Below are positions 5,575 through 12,669 of a DNA stretch of 22,170 nt, piece by piece; position 1 is the stretch's first letter, and the number at the start of each line of letters is the position of its first letter. This DNA is from M3 sp045133615. GTDB lineage: Bacteria; Bacteroidota; Bacteroidia; Bacteroidales; Muribaculaceae. The position numbers and the translations under genes are program-made. The DNA lies in contig JBGUUQ010000121.1 in assembly GCA_045133615.1 (NCBI GenBank), positions 1 to 22,170 of the forward strand, written 5' to 3'. The notes under the pieces were generated by a model. It made no database searches. It had not been told where the DNA came from and was given only the letters and a program-made list of their open reading frames with translations.

Positions 5575-5846
5575 ATTGTATCTGTTATCCATTCTGTTAC
5601 TTTCATTTTTGTACCACATTGAGGACACGTTTTATCCCATTCGGACATCCTGACATTGCAATCAGGACATAGAGGATAATCCTTTGCCTTGGTTGCGTTC
5701 TCTGTCATTAAGATTGAACTAACCTTTTTGCATTGAGGACATTGGAGAGTTGTGTAACATTTATCTGAAAACAGATATATGCCCTCGCATTGATTCTCCG
5801 TGTGTCCGCAATGGTCGCATTGATATTTGTAATTGTCAACTGACAT
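5571..5846 (-). CDS. Small zinc-ribbon protein
   Basis: A 91-residue cytosolic protein with four CxxC pairs (C10/C13, C36/C39, C60/C63, C74/C77) plus C20 and C30, consistent with two zinc ribbons. The second half (YPLCPDCNVRMSEWDKTCPQCG) is the usual rubredoxin-like double knuckle. The first half may be a separate, degenerate ribbon. It lies in the middle of a cassette of exported proteins, 2 bp after the preceding gene and overlapping the next by 4 bp. Role unknown; nucleic-acid or protein binding is possible. Confidence 0.75.
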   Translation of the reverse strand: MSVDNYKYQCDHCGHTENQCEGIYLFSDKCYTTLQCPQCKKVSSILMTENATKAKDYPLCPDCNVRMSEWDKTCPQCGTKMKVTEWITDTI

Positions 5847-5848
5847 AA

Positions 5849-6268
5849 TTAGCGGTCTGTATCTGTTATTTTGTCAAAGATATATTCTTTTGAGCCTTGC
5901 GCTCCATGAGCCAATAACCGATAAAGAGAATCAATCAGGAACATCATTTTATAAAGTTCAGCGGTCGGACTTGATGATTCTCCATTATGGGTATAGCTGT
6001 CACCATTCAATATATGATATAGTGCGACTTTCAACGATTCTATCTCTATCAGATTCAGATTGCTCTCACCGTCTTTAATAAGGTTGTATCGGCAAGCGTC
6101 AAGGTCTGAATTGAGGTTGTGCAGATAGTAGGTAAGGCTATCCATAGTCTGTTTAACCTGACTATGAATATTCAATGGCTGTTCAGACACTGCCTGATTC
6201 TGCAATTCGTTTCCAAGTTTAGATAGCAATAAGCCAATATTGCCTATATGGTGGCTTAATTCAGACAT
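5849..6268 (-). CDS. Hypothetical helical protein
   Basis: A 139-residue protein of unknown family, with no signal peptide. It looks nearly all-helical, with leucine-rich amphipathic stretches (IGLLLSKLGNELQNQ, VKQTMDSLTYYLHNLNSDL, AELYKMMFLIDSLYRLLAH) and low cysteine. It could be a small four-helix bundle or a partner of a neighbouring cassette protein. The start is fixed by its position 1 bp after the TGA of the upstream gene and an in-frame ATG; the next gene starts 2 bp after its stop. This tight packing supports cotranscription. Confidence 0.65.
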   Translation of the reverse strand: MSELSHHIGNIGLLLSKLGNELQNQAVSEQPLNIHSQVKQTMDSLTYYLHNLNSDLDACRYNLIKDGESNLNLIEIESLKVALYHILNGDSYTHNGESSSPTAELYKMMFLIDSLYRLLAHGAQGSKEYIFDKITDTDR

Positions 6269-6269
6269 A

Positions 6270-6653
6270 TCAGAGTAATATTTGTTGTCCGCTACGTTCT
6301 ATTGCATGGATTCCATAAACAGAGGTAACAAATTCAATGTACCAATTCAGATTTTGAGAGGATGTGATAACTCCAACCATTTCTTTGCAATCAGACTCAA
6401 TGGCAATGAAACCCTCTATGAATTTGTCTGCCCAATCATCATTTCTAAGTTGAGCAAGTTGAAATGTATAGTTAGGGAACATTTTGAGTTTTCCGCTTGA
6501 ATTGAGGTACAAGACTGTTGATGGAAAGGTTAGTGAGGGATTGACGGTTGCCTTATTCAATGTAATTTTAATGAATAAGTCTGTACCAATCACTTCCTCT
6601 GCATGGCTACAAATTGAGCCTATTCGATTGAAAAATATTTGTTGATTATCCAT
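6270..6653 (-). CDS. Hypothetical cytosolic protein
   Basis: From the ATG at 6651-6653 it encodes 127 residues beginning MDNQQIFFNRIG. There is no signal peptide. The alternating pattern (FIKITLNKATVNPSLTF...VLYLNSSGKLKMFPNYTFQLAQL...FIEGFIAIESDCKEMVGVI) predicts a mixed alpha/beta fold. An upstream ATG would add 18 residues but overlaps the preceding secreted-protein gene by about 49 nt; the start used here leaves a 5-nt gap. No family recognised. It sits within the co-oriented cassette. Confidence 0.65.
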   Translation of the reverse strand: MDNQQIFFNRIGSICSHAEEVIGTDLFIKITLNKATVNPSLTFPSTVLYLNSSGKLKMFPNYTFQLAQLRNDDWADKFIEGFIAIESDCKEMVGVITSSQNLNWYIEFVTSVYGIHAIERSGQQILL

Positions 6654-6658
6654 GTCAA

Positions 6659-7114
6659 TTAAAAATAGATTGTTCCTAATGCCGGAAGATAGACTTGATG
6701 GGTGCAAGCTCTCTTTATTTGTTCAGGTACGCCATATCCGATTGGGGAAGCGTATGCGGTTGTATTGTTCCACATCTGACCGTCCCAATATCCGCTTACG
6801 ACAGTCTGATTCTGATTTGTGCCGGAAATGCCAACTTTCAGCTTTATAGAATAGAACTGTCCTCCTTTAAGGAACACACCATTGACGGTTTGAGTATTCT
6901 GTGGTGCGACAGACTGAAAGAACTTATTAGCGTCCATCACTTCATATTGAGTAACGCATTGGTTATTGTTCTGACAGCCTTGTGAGGATTGTTTCTTTTT
7001 CTTTGTCGGTTGTGTCTGAACGCTCTTATAAGTGGTAAAGAGGTCATTATAATTCTGAGCATTACCAATGAGATAAGCACTCACGAACAATATTAAAAGT
7101 AGGTAGCGTTTCAT
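6659..7114 (-). CDS. Secreted protein of unknown function
   Basis: From the ATG at 7112-7114 it encodes 151 residues starting MKRYLLLILFVSAYLIGNAQ, a signal peptide with probable cleavage before Gln20, the common Bacteroidota pattern. The mature N-terminus has a KKKK stretch (38-41) and two cysteines (C47, C53) in a glutamine/asparagine-rich linker, then a beta-rich domain with VNGVFLKGGQFYSIKLKVGI and VVSGYWDGQMWNNTTAYASP. The start leaves a 1-nt gap after the TAA of the upstream gene; an alternative Met lies four codons earlier. Function unknown. Confidence 0.7.
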   Translation of the reverse strand: MKRYLLLILFVSAYLIGNAQNYNDLFTTYKSVQTQPTKKKKQSSQGCQNNNQCVTQYEVMDANKFFQSVAPQNTQTVNGVFLKGGQFYSIKLKVGISGTNQNQTVVSGYWDGQMWNNTTAYASPIGYGVPEQIKRACTHQVYLPALGTIYF

Positions 7115-7115
7115 T

Positions 7116-7691
7116 TTAGAAATCATTTAAGTGAGAATTCTTGCCATAAGTATAGATAATATAGATTCCGGCTCCAGCCCAAGTTGTGCCATTATCCATT
7201 ATATAGCCTGGGGTATTCGTAAAAGGTTTGATGACGATTGAGTTTCCGTTGCTCGTAGTCCATGTAACTGTTTGCCCTGAAACTTTGGGTGTACCATATT
7301 TTGTAGAAATGGCTTCACAAAATTCCTGATAGTCGTTTTGTACTTGTTGAGCAAGAGAATTAACGTATGTCTGAGCTTGCGAGGCTTCTACAAATCTACC
7401 GACAGCTTTTGTAAACTTCGCTTCTGATAGTATTCCATTTGTAAATTTGAAACTGCAGTTATCTACATCTAATCCCGCCAACTTGACATTATTAACTCTG
7501 AATGGTTTGCCGTTGGTGTCTCTTGCATAGTCAGCAGAAGGATATGATTGTCTAACTTTGCGAACGACGGCATTTTCAGATTCGCCTAACTTAACACCCC
7601 AAAATCCCTCTATTTGTGGCTGTGCGGTTTGCGCAAAGCTGAATATGGTTGTGAGCATTATGCTTGCGAGGATGAATATTCTTTGTATCAT
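7116..7691 (-). CDS. Secreted/periplasmic protein, first gene of the cassette
   Basis: A 191-residue protein with a signal peptide (MIQRIFILASIMLTTIFSFAQ, cleavage probably after SFA). The mature part starts with PQIEGFWGVKLGESENAVVRKV, similar in style to small periplasmic proteins in which GFWGxxLG...S...V precedes an alpha/beta repeat. A glutamine-rich helix (SQAQTYVNSLAQQVQNDY) follows. It heads a run of co-oriented genes down to 4412 with overlaps or gaps of 1-7 nt in most places. A long structured leader (7692-8000) precedes it, with a six-codon frame (ATG 7716-7718 to TAG 7698-7700) just before the start. Confidence 0.75.
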   Translation of the reverse strand: MIQRIFILASIMLTTIFSFAQTAQPQIEGFWGVKLGESENAVVRKVRQSYPSADYARDTNGKPFRVNNVKLAGLDVDNCSFKFTNGILSEAKFTKAVGRFVEASQAQTYVNSLAQQVQNDYQEFCEAISTKYGTPKVSGQTVTWTTSNGNSIVIKPFTNTPGYIMDNGTTWAGAGIYIIYTYGKNSHLNDF

Positions 7692-7740
7692 ACTATACTA
7701 TCGCTTCTCATCCTCCATTGAAACGGCTTGGTTATAAACG

Positions 7741-7890
7741 GCAAAAGCGTGAGGACTGTATCTTGCTTATCCAACTATCAGGCTTCTCGCATTTGCCTAT
7801 GGGACGGATAAGCAACAGCCGCCCACGCTTAGAGGATATATAGAATCCGACATGCGGAAAGTATATAGCCGAAGCGTGAGCGTTGTTGCC
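7741..7890 (-). ncRNA. Candidate structured RNA / switching leader
   Basis: Read on the plus strand: TTGCTTATCC (7763-7772) pairs perfectly with GGATAAGCAA (7806-7815), enclosing a second stem AGGC/GCCT (7780-7783, 7795-7798). An outer stem AAGCGTG (7745-7751) pairs with CACGCTT (7824-7830). The same CACGCTT can instead pair with a second AAGCGTG (7872-7878), reinforced by GCAACA (7812-7817) with TGTTGC (7884-7889). The two arrangements exclude each other, as in riboswitches and attenuators. I do not recognise a known Rfam family. The strand follows from the promoter at 7992-8000. Confidence 0.5.
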
Positions 7891-7991
7891 ACCCTCGTTG
7901 TCCCTTAGAATTTTGCGAGAATTCGATAGTTAACGATGAGTTTCAATAACGCTCTTGTATAATATGTCTGACTTCCTTTCGGAAATCAAGT

Positions 7992-8000
7992 GCAAAATTA
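7992..8000 (-). promoter_or_regulatory. Putative -7 box for the secreted-protein cassette
   Basis: The minus strand reads TAATTTTGC, matching TAnnTTTG. No clear -33 TTTG is seen at 19-21 bp. Confidence 0.5.
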
Positions 8001-8068
8001 CTAAAAAGCGTTGATATTATGGCATGGAGCGATGCGAAATTAAGCGGAGTATGCTCTAAAACATAAGA

Positions 8069-8518
8069 TTATAGTCTTCCCTCGTCGCAGTAAGAATAGA
8101 AACTGTCGTATGGCGTGACAATGATGTGGTCGAGTAATCGAATATCCATCAGCTCACAAGCCGCCTTTATCTTCTTTGTAAGGCTGTCGTCTTGTCCGCT
8201 TGGTCGTGGATTGCCTGACGGGTGGTTGTGCGTGATGATTATTGAAGTGGCGTTGCAGACTAACGCTGTCTGTATAATCACTCGCACATCAACAATGGTA
8301 GAGGTCAGCCCTCCGTCTGATATGGTGGTGTAGCCGATTATCTTGTTGGCGTTGTTCAGTAACAGAGCTTTGAATGTCTCTTTGTAGCCTATGGTGTCAG
8401 CGTCAAAGACACGGTTTATAAGGAGCTGACGAATGTCTTTTGCTCCATATATTGTTTCTGTCAGCGGTTGAGGTTGGTATTTGAGTTGTATTTCTGAAAC
8501 GATGCAATCTGTTGTCAT
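8069..8518 (-). CDS. RadC-like JAB-domain (MPN+) protein
   Basis: A 149-residue protein with a full JAMM metalloprotease-type signature: H97-N-H99-P-S-G-N, then S107-x2-D110, with a likely catalytic glutamate at E47 (KETFKALLLN). This is the JAB domain of the RadC/UPF0758 family without the N-terminal helix-hairpin-helix of chromosomal RadC, so it is the short form often carried on mobile elements of Bacteroidota. Its biochemical role is unresolved; despite the name it is not an established repair protein. It lies downstream of the DUF3871-like gene with a terminator-like hairpin (8572-8604) between them. Confidence 0.9.
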   Translation of the reverse strand: MTTDCIVSEIQLKYQPQPLTETIYGAKDIRQLLINRVFDADTIGYKETFKALLLNNANKIIGYTTISDGGLTSTIVDVRVIIQTALVCNATSIIITHNHPSGNPRPSGQDDSLTKKIKAACELMDIRLLDHIIVTPYDSFYSYCDEGRL

Positions 8519-8571
8519 GTCCGAATTATTGAAGATTTTTACTCGATTATTAAGTGTCTTGGGAAAGAAAA

Positions 8572-8604
8572 TCGGACACTCCCCAAAGACTGGGAAATGC
8601 CCGA
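8572..8604 (-). terminator. Terminator after the DUF3871-like gene
   Basis: TCGGACA and TGCCCGA plus inner CCC/GGG pair around an AAAGACT loop. On the minus strand the hairpin is followed by the T-rich run TTTTCTTT, as expected for termination of the upstream gene. Confidence 0.6.
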
Positions 8605-8626
8605 TTTATCAGGAATCAATAAGCAC

Positions 8627-9643
8627 TTAGCCAAGAAACCAAGCGTATTGCGAATCGCCGTGCATGGCGTTGCAGATGCCAACCGACACTTCGGTAGCGT
8701 TGACGGCTCTTTGCAGATAGCTGTCTATGTAGCTGCTCTTGTTGGCTTCCGTCAGGAGGTTGTGGAAGTCGAACATCGAAATCGTGTTGTCCTTGACACC
8801 GAAGTTCGGATCTGCGTAGAAGTCACGGCAGACATTGTTAATCTGACTGTCGGTTATCAGGAGTTTAGGCACGTTGCGCTGATAGCGGTTAGGCAGAGCC
8901 TGATAGAGCCTCATGCGCCCTACGATTTGGGCGAACTGCGTTTCTGTCAGGCGAGTTTGCGAAAGCGTCTGCAACAGATGAATGTCTTGTGCCGGACGGA
9001 ACGTATAGAACAAGTCAAGCACCTGCTTGTAGAGGTCATGGAGCGACATCACTTCAAGCTGAATCTTTGCGCCTTGTCCTGTCAGCACCTGATTGGAGCA
9101 GACATTCATTCTCCAGCCTATAAAGACTGAGAACTTCTCTGCGCCACGGTTGGCACGGTAGAGATTCAGGTCGTTGTAGTTGCGCACACCTCCTATGCAC
9201 AGTTCAAGGCGTTGACCGTCTATCGTTTCGTGGATAGAGGGAATGGTAAACGCAAAGGCAAGTCGCTGATAGAACTGTGTCTTTTCCGATTCAAGGAGTT
9301 CTGACGCACGTTTGCCGAGTGCGGAGGGAATGCGCCCACGGACGATGTGCGACACACGAATTTCAGGCTGATTGATGAGTTCTCCGCTGAACACGTTGCA
9401 AGCAGCGTCATGCACGGTGTTGATGAAGTCCTGATGAGAGATTGTAAGCTCCTGATTCGCCCATGTCGGTACGACACAGTTAACGGTCAGTTCCTCGATA
9501 GAGATAGCCGATGTGTTGGCTTCAAGGAAAGTTACGGAGGGAGCGGTGGTTACGTTGATGTCCTCAAACTGCACATCTTCTGCTACGGTGTTAAGTTCTG
9601 AGGTTGTGATGGCTGTTGTAGCCAATGCGGTTGCGGTTTCCAT
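8627..9643 (-). CDS. DUF3871-like protein
   Basis: A 338-residue protein that I match from memory to the DUF3871 family, found on Bacteroidota mobile elements. The N-terminal 50 residues are low-complexity (rich in T, A and E) and probably disordered. The remaining domain has conserved-looking segments PEIRVSHIVRGRIPSALGK, LELCIGGVRNYNDLNLY and KFSVFIGWRMNVCSNQ, and a C-terminal SMFDFHNLLTEANKSSYIDSYL. There is no signal peptide. The family is reminiscent of DUF932-type proteins carried by plasmids and phages, but no function is established. It is preceded by a 526-bp AT-rich control region and followed by a terminator. Confidence 0.65.
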   Translation of the reverse strand: METATALATTAITTSELNTVAEDVQFEDINVTTAPSVTFLEANTSAISIEELTVNCVVPTWANQELTISHQDFINTVHDAACNVFSGELINQPEIRVSHIVRGRIPSALGKRASELLESEKTQFYQRLAFAFTIPSIHETIDGQRLELCIGGVRNYNDLNLYRANRGAEKFSVFIGWRMNVCSNQVLTGQGAKIQLEVMSLHDLYKQVLDLFYTFRPAQDIHLLQTLSQTRLTETQFAQIVGRMRLYQALPNRYQRNVPKLLITDSQINNVCRDFYADPNFGVKDNTISMFDFHNLLTEANKSSYIDSYLQRAVNATEVSVGICNAMHGDSQYAWFLG

Positions 9644-9780
9644 ATTGGAGTAAGTGTTATTGATTGCAAGGACGATAACTATTACCGTCAGATAAGAATA
9701 GGCGGTTTTATTTTGGATAGGTTAATTCTCCACTATGGTTTTTACGTTTATATTCGCTTTTCTTTTTAAGGTTGAGAGGG

Positions 9781-9832
9781 GGGGAGTTAAAAGAGGGTCA
9801 ACTCTGATATAGACAACTCTCCAAATTTTTTC
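9781..9832 (+). terminator. Terminator-like hairpin on the plus strand
   Basis: GGGGAGTT (9781-9788) pairs with AACTCTCC (about 9815-9822) with one wobble, followed by AAATTTTTT. No plus-strand gene is annotated upstream of it, so it may end an antisense or small RNA. Confidence 0.4.
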
Positions 9833-9875
9833 AGGAGTGCATTATCTATGGTAGGGGGGATAGTTTTAAGGTGGT

Positions 9876-9927
9876 CGTACCTTTTTGCTTTGAAAGTTCT
9901 ATTTATAGAATATCTCAAAAAGGTACG
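9876..9927. repeat. CGTACC-T-rich inverted repeat, copy B (compound hairpin)
   Basis: CGTACCTTTTTG (9876-9887) and CAAAAAGGTACG (9916-9927) are exact inverted copies. Inside them TTCTA and TAGAA form a second stem around TTTA. The whole 52 nt can fold as one extended hairpin. Confidence 0.7.
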
Positions 9928-10112
9928 TTTTGACTTGACAGATTTTATAATGTCGGGAATGTCACTCGGAGAATGAAATTGCAGGGCGCTATTAGGACAC
10001 TTATTGAGACTGGAATATTGAAAATTTCAGCATATGGTAAAAGTTCTTCTTTGTTCCTGAACCGAAAAACGAGTGAAAAAACTGCTTGTCAATTCAGAAA
10101 ATTATGAATCGT

Positions 10113-10163
10113 GTACCTTTTCTGAAATCACCCTATAAAAAAGCGATTTTCAGAAAAAAGTAC
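10113..10163. repeat. GTACC-T-rich inverted repeat, copy C
   Basis: GTACCTTTTCTGAAATC (10113-10129) is matched in inverted orientation by GATTTTCAGAAAAAAGTAC (10145-10163) with a few differences. It lies 6 bp after the stop end of the helicase-like gene and could end its transcript, although no T-run follows. Confidence 0.55.
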
Positions 10164-10169
10164 GCCATT

Positions 10170-11975
10170 CTAAATTTTTGGAGATATGATATAGATTGCC
10201 TTATTGTTTCCTATTCGGGCGGTATCGATTACGTTAAAGTAATCTTTAATTGTTTCTGCCGTTATAGCCTTGGGGTGTTTGACACCAAATTTGGTATGTA
10301 GGCGTATCAATTCGGATTTTACAAATGAACGTAGGTATTTCTTACCCACTTCAAACGAATTTTTGAGTGCCTTTATAAATGCGTCACTGTTTCGGCTCTT
10401 GTTGTATTCATTGACAATCATCAGCTCACGGATAGCCTTGACACCGTATCGGTTCTGTTCGATTATCTCTCTGCCGAGGGAGAAATATGCGTCAACTATG
10501 AATGAATCTTTCTCTCGCAGTTCTTCAACGTATGAATCGAAAAGGGTTGTTCCCATGTCCTCCTTTATATTGTCAAGAATCTCAATAATTTTCTTTCGTA
10601 GGTCTTTAGTGCATCTTACTGTGCCGAACAGCGACAGTCTTTCATGCTCCCCGAATCGGAACATGGCTTTATTTACCGTGAGAATCCTGAAATATCCACT
10701 TTGTTCGTATAGAGCCAACAAAGATGTAAGATTATTGTAAGCGGATTTAACCAACTCATCATCAATGTAATTATCAATGGCGAAGTAGTCTTTCTCCCCA
10801 TATCGGAGCATATTGTTGTAAGGCATTGCTTCCAATGCTATTCTGAAAGCGTTGCGCTCCTCTTTAGATTGTGAGCTGTTATATAGAGTGTTGATTATTG
10901 TGTAGGCGTGTTCACTCGCTTTTATAAATTCGGTGATTCCCTCTCTTGTGCGTTGCGGTATGGTGTCTTTAGTAGAAACTATATGGGTTGCAGAGGATAT
11001 GCCGTTGCGGAATCGCCCTAATGCCTGAACAACATCGGTACAAGGGTCAACAATGGTGTATTCTGCAAAATATGGTTCGCTTACAAAAACGACATCAGGC
11101 TTTTCCTCCATTTCTATATCAAGAGCATTATAGAATCGGCAAGTGAAGAACATTAATTGTGCCTTGTGTTTGTCAGACCAATCAGTATAAGCCTTTTTGA
11201 AGCCAAGTCCTTTCAACTTAACCACACTTTTATCCGAACAGAAAACCGAACATCTTTCTGCGATTCCAAGTTTGGTGATTAGCTGAAATATCATATCTGT
11301 GCTGTTTATAAAGAAACAGATGCTCCGTTTCGGATTCTGTTGTTCCTCCATAAGTGGCAGAATCTTTCTGAACGCTTCAAGCATATTGTTCGTGTGAATA
11401 AACTGAATATTCTGCACATAATCGAAATCAGGAACAATCTCCACTAACGAAAATCCGGATTCTTCAAATCTTGGGTCGCTCGGAATAATGGGTGTAGCCG
11501 ACACAAGAGCCTTATTGTCGAACTTGAAGAAGTCCTCAACCGGCAAAACTATATCGGAACGGTAATCCCTATCTTTTATCAATTTGTGGCACTCATCAAG
11601 AAGCATGAAGCAGTTGACATATATATCCATATCTACCTCTGCAAAGGCACTTTTTACCTTATAGAAACTTTCAGGGGTAACAATCAGTTTGATAAACTTC
11701 TTCTTTGTCAATGTATCTTCAAGATATTTGACCACATCATCAGTCGTTACCTTTTGCATTACGCCAAAAAGATTATCAGATTTGTGTACTGCGCATTTGC
11801 CCGTAATAGCCGGAAGATTAGGAACTACTATTATGGAATTGCGTTTTGCTGTTATCTCTGAATATGTAGCACCCAATCCCGTAAGCTTCTTACAGAGAAT
11901 TGTATTCCGTTCTATTGTCGGGTACACATCGCTAAGATGTTGCCCTCTGCTAATGCTTACTGCCTTTCTTTCCAT
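10170..11975 (-). CDS. SF2 DEAD/DEAH-type helicase-like protein with altered Walker A
   Basis: Starting at the ATG 11973-11975 it has 601 residues. Superfamily 2 landmarks appear in order: motif I region LTGLGAT at 31-37, Ib-like TPES near 100, motif II DECH at 127-130, motif III SATP at 159-162 and motif VI QALGRFR at 317-323. The lysine of the usual TGxGKT is alanine (A36). The C-terminal 270 residues are helical and unmatched to any domain I know. An upstream Met would add 23 residues read from a terminator-like hairpin (12013-12048), so it was rejected. Probably an element-encoded nucleic-acid-dependent ATPase for replication, transfer or defence, or an inactive relative. Confidence 0.7.
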   Translation of the reverse strand: MERKAVSISRGQHLSDVYPTIERNTILCKKLTGLGATYSEITAKRNSIIVVPNLPAITGKCAVHKSDNLFGVMQKVTTDDVVKYLEDTLTKKKFIKLIVTPESFYKVKSAFAEVDMDIYVNCFMLLDECHKLIKDRDYRSDIVLPVEDFFKFDNKALVSATPIIPSDPRFEESGFSLVEIVPDFDYVQNIQFIHTNNMLEAFRKILPLMEEQQNPKRSICFFINSTDMIFQLITKLGIAERCSVFCSDKSVVKLKGLGFKKAYTDWSDKHKAQLMFFTCRFYNALDIEMEEKPDVVFVSEPYFAEYTIVDPCTDVVQALGRFRNGISSATHIVSTKDTIPQRTREGITEFIKASEHAYTIINTLYNSSQSKEERNAFRIALEAMPYNNMLRYGEKDYFAIDNYIDDELVKSAYNNLTSLLALYEQSGYFRILTVNKAMFRFGEHERLSLFGTVRCTKDLRKKIIEILDNIKEDMGTTLFDSYVEELREKDSFIVDAYFSLGREIIEQNRYGVKAIRELMIVNEYNKSRNSDAFIKALKNSFEVGKKYLRSFVKSELIRLHTKFGVKHPKAITAETIKDYFNVIDTARIGNNKAIYIISPKI

Positions 11976-12012
11976 TATATAAAATGAGATATTCTTGAAT
12001 TGGAGAATTTTA

Positions 12013-12048
12013 GAGAATGGGAAAGGAGTTCTATCCCTCCCCATTCTC
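12013..12048 (-). terminator. Hairpin between the 12062 gene and the helicase-like gene
   Basis: GAGAATGGG (12013-12021) pairs with CCCATTCTC (12040-12048) with further inner G/C pairing. The minus-strand T tract is weak (TAAAATTCT). It lies in the leader of the helicase-like gene and may attenuate read-through. Confidence 0.5.
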
Positions 12049-12061
12049 GAAATGATAGTTG

Positions 12062-12547
12062 TTAGCCGATAAGCTTATGTTCTTGGAGGAAGTTCTCTAT
12101 CTCCTCATCTCGCTCGGTGAAGAACTGAATAGAGCCGTGCTTGAATGTTGCGGTAGTTGTCAGTCTGCCCGGTCTGTCAAGGAATGCGGGGCGCGTTTGG
12201 AAGTTGCCCACTTTGGCATTGACAAACGCCATGAGCATAGCCTTGCGGAAGCTGTCATCGCTTGTTTCCGAGGTCTTGACGGGAACCGAGGGGTCAACAT
12301 CGCAGTCCTCGGTTGTACCGTTGGTGAGATAGCCGAGTAGCCAGTTGAGGCTGTTTTGGTTAAGTTGGTAGGTGAACCGCTGTGTGGTGCGGCTTTCGAT
12401 TCTGACGGTTTCACAACCGTACTTGTCGAGGGCGAAGAACATCGCCATGCGTTCTCCACGAGCCATCATAGCCCGTACTTCTTTGTGGGCTTCTACGTTG
12501 TTGTACACTTCGATTGTTGCGGGTTTCACATTGATTGTGTAGTTCAT
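12062..12547 (-). CDS. Hypothetical protein, element cargo
   Basis: From the ATG at 12545-12547 it encodes 161 residues beginning MNYTINVKPATIEVYNN. There is no signal peptide or membrane segment. It shows an N-terminal alpha/beta region (VRAMMARGERMAMFFALDKYGCETVRIESRTTQRFTYQLNQ), a middle acidic linker (TEDCDVDPSVPVKTSETSDD) and a basic C-terminal section ending in an acidic helix (ERDEEIENFLQEHKLIG). I do not recognise the family. A TAATTTTGC promoter box lies 64 bp upstream (12611-12619). An upstream in-frame Met would add 11 residues. Confidence 0.65.
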   Translation of the reverse strand: MNYTINVKPATIEVYNNVEAHKEVRAMMARGERMAMFFALDKYGCETVRIESRTTQRFTYQLNQNSLNWLLGYLTNGTTEDCDVDPSVPVKTSETSDDSFRKAMLMAFVNAKVGNFQTRPAFLDRPGRLTTTATFKHGSIQFFTERDEEIENFLQEHKLIG

Positions 12548-12610
12548 TTTGCTTTGTGAATCAGGGGATAGGTCAGCCACAACGTGTGGTCTGCTTTCCT
12601 GATTTCGGTG

Positions 12611-12619
12611 GCAAAATTA
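12611..12619 (-). promoter_or_regulatory. Putative -7 box for the gene at 12062-12547
   Basis: Minus-strand TAATTTTGC matches TAnnTTTG; the leader would be about 55 nt. Confidence 0.5.
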
Positions 12620-12669
12620 CAGCAACCCGCGGAGCTGTGTAAGCGTAGAATTATCGCGTTTTTCTTACT

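Larger units (their letters stand above)
7692..8068 (-). promoter_or_regulatory. Long leader region of the secreted-protein cassette
   Basis: These 377 bp contain no convincing gene. A TAATTTTGC -7 box on the minus strand at 7992-8000 would start a transcript near 7985, giving a leader of almost 300 nt before the ATG at 7691. The leader contains a small TTCC-GAAA-GGAA hairpin near its 5' end and a highly structured segment at 7741-7890. The remaining bases to 8068 lie between that promoter and the end of the RadC-like gene and show nothing further. Confidence 0.6.
9644..10169. promoter_or_regulatory. 526-bp AT-rich intergenic region with repeated hairpins
   Basis: No convincing gene is present. 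The region holds a plus-oriented terminator-like structure (9781-9832), a 52-nt compound hairpin (9876-9927), an imperfect inverted repeat (10113-10163), and a TCAACTCT/CAACTCT duplication. GTACC next to a T run recurs in both orientations. It could be a replication or mobilisation region of the element, or a regulatory leader for the DUF3871-like gene. No iterons or clear promoter were recognised. Confidence 0.5.

Noticed and set aside
7698..7718. Six-codon leader peptide MEDEKR before the secreted-protein cassette
   Set aside because: Too short to judge and without a biased codon run; noted only because it follows the structured leader.
11976..12044. 23-residue N-terminal extension of the helicase-like protein
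   Set aside because: It is encoded by the hairpin region 12013-12048 and has no family character.
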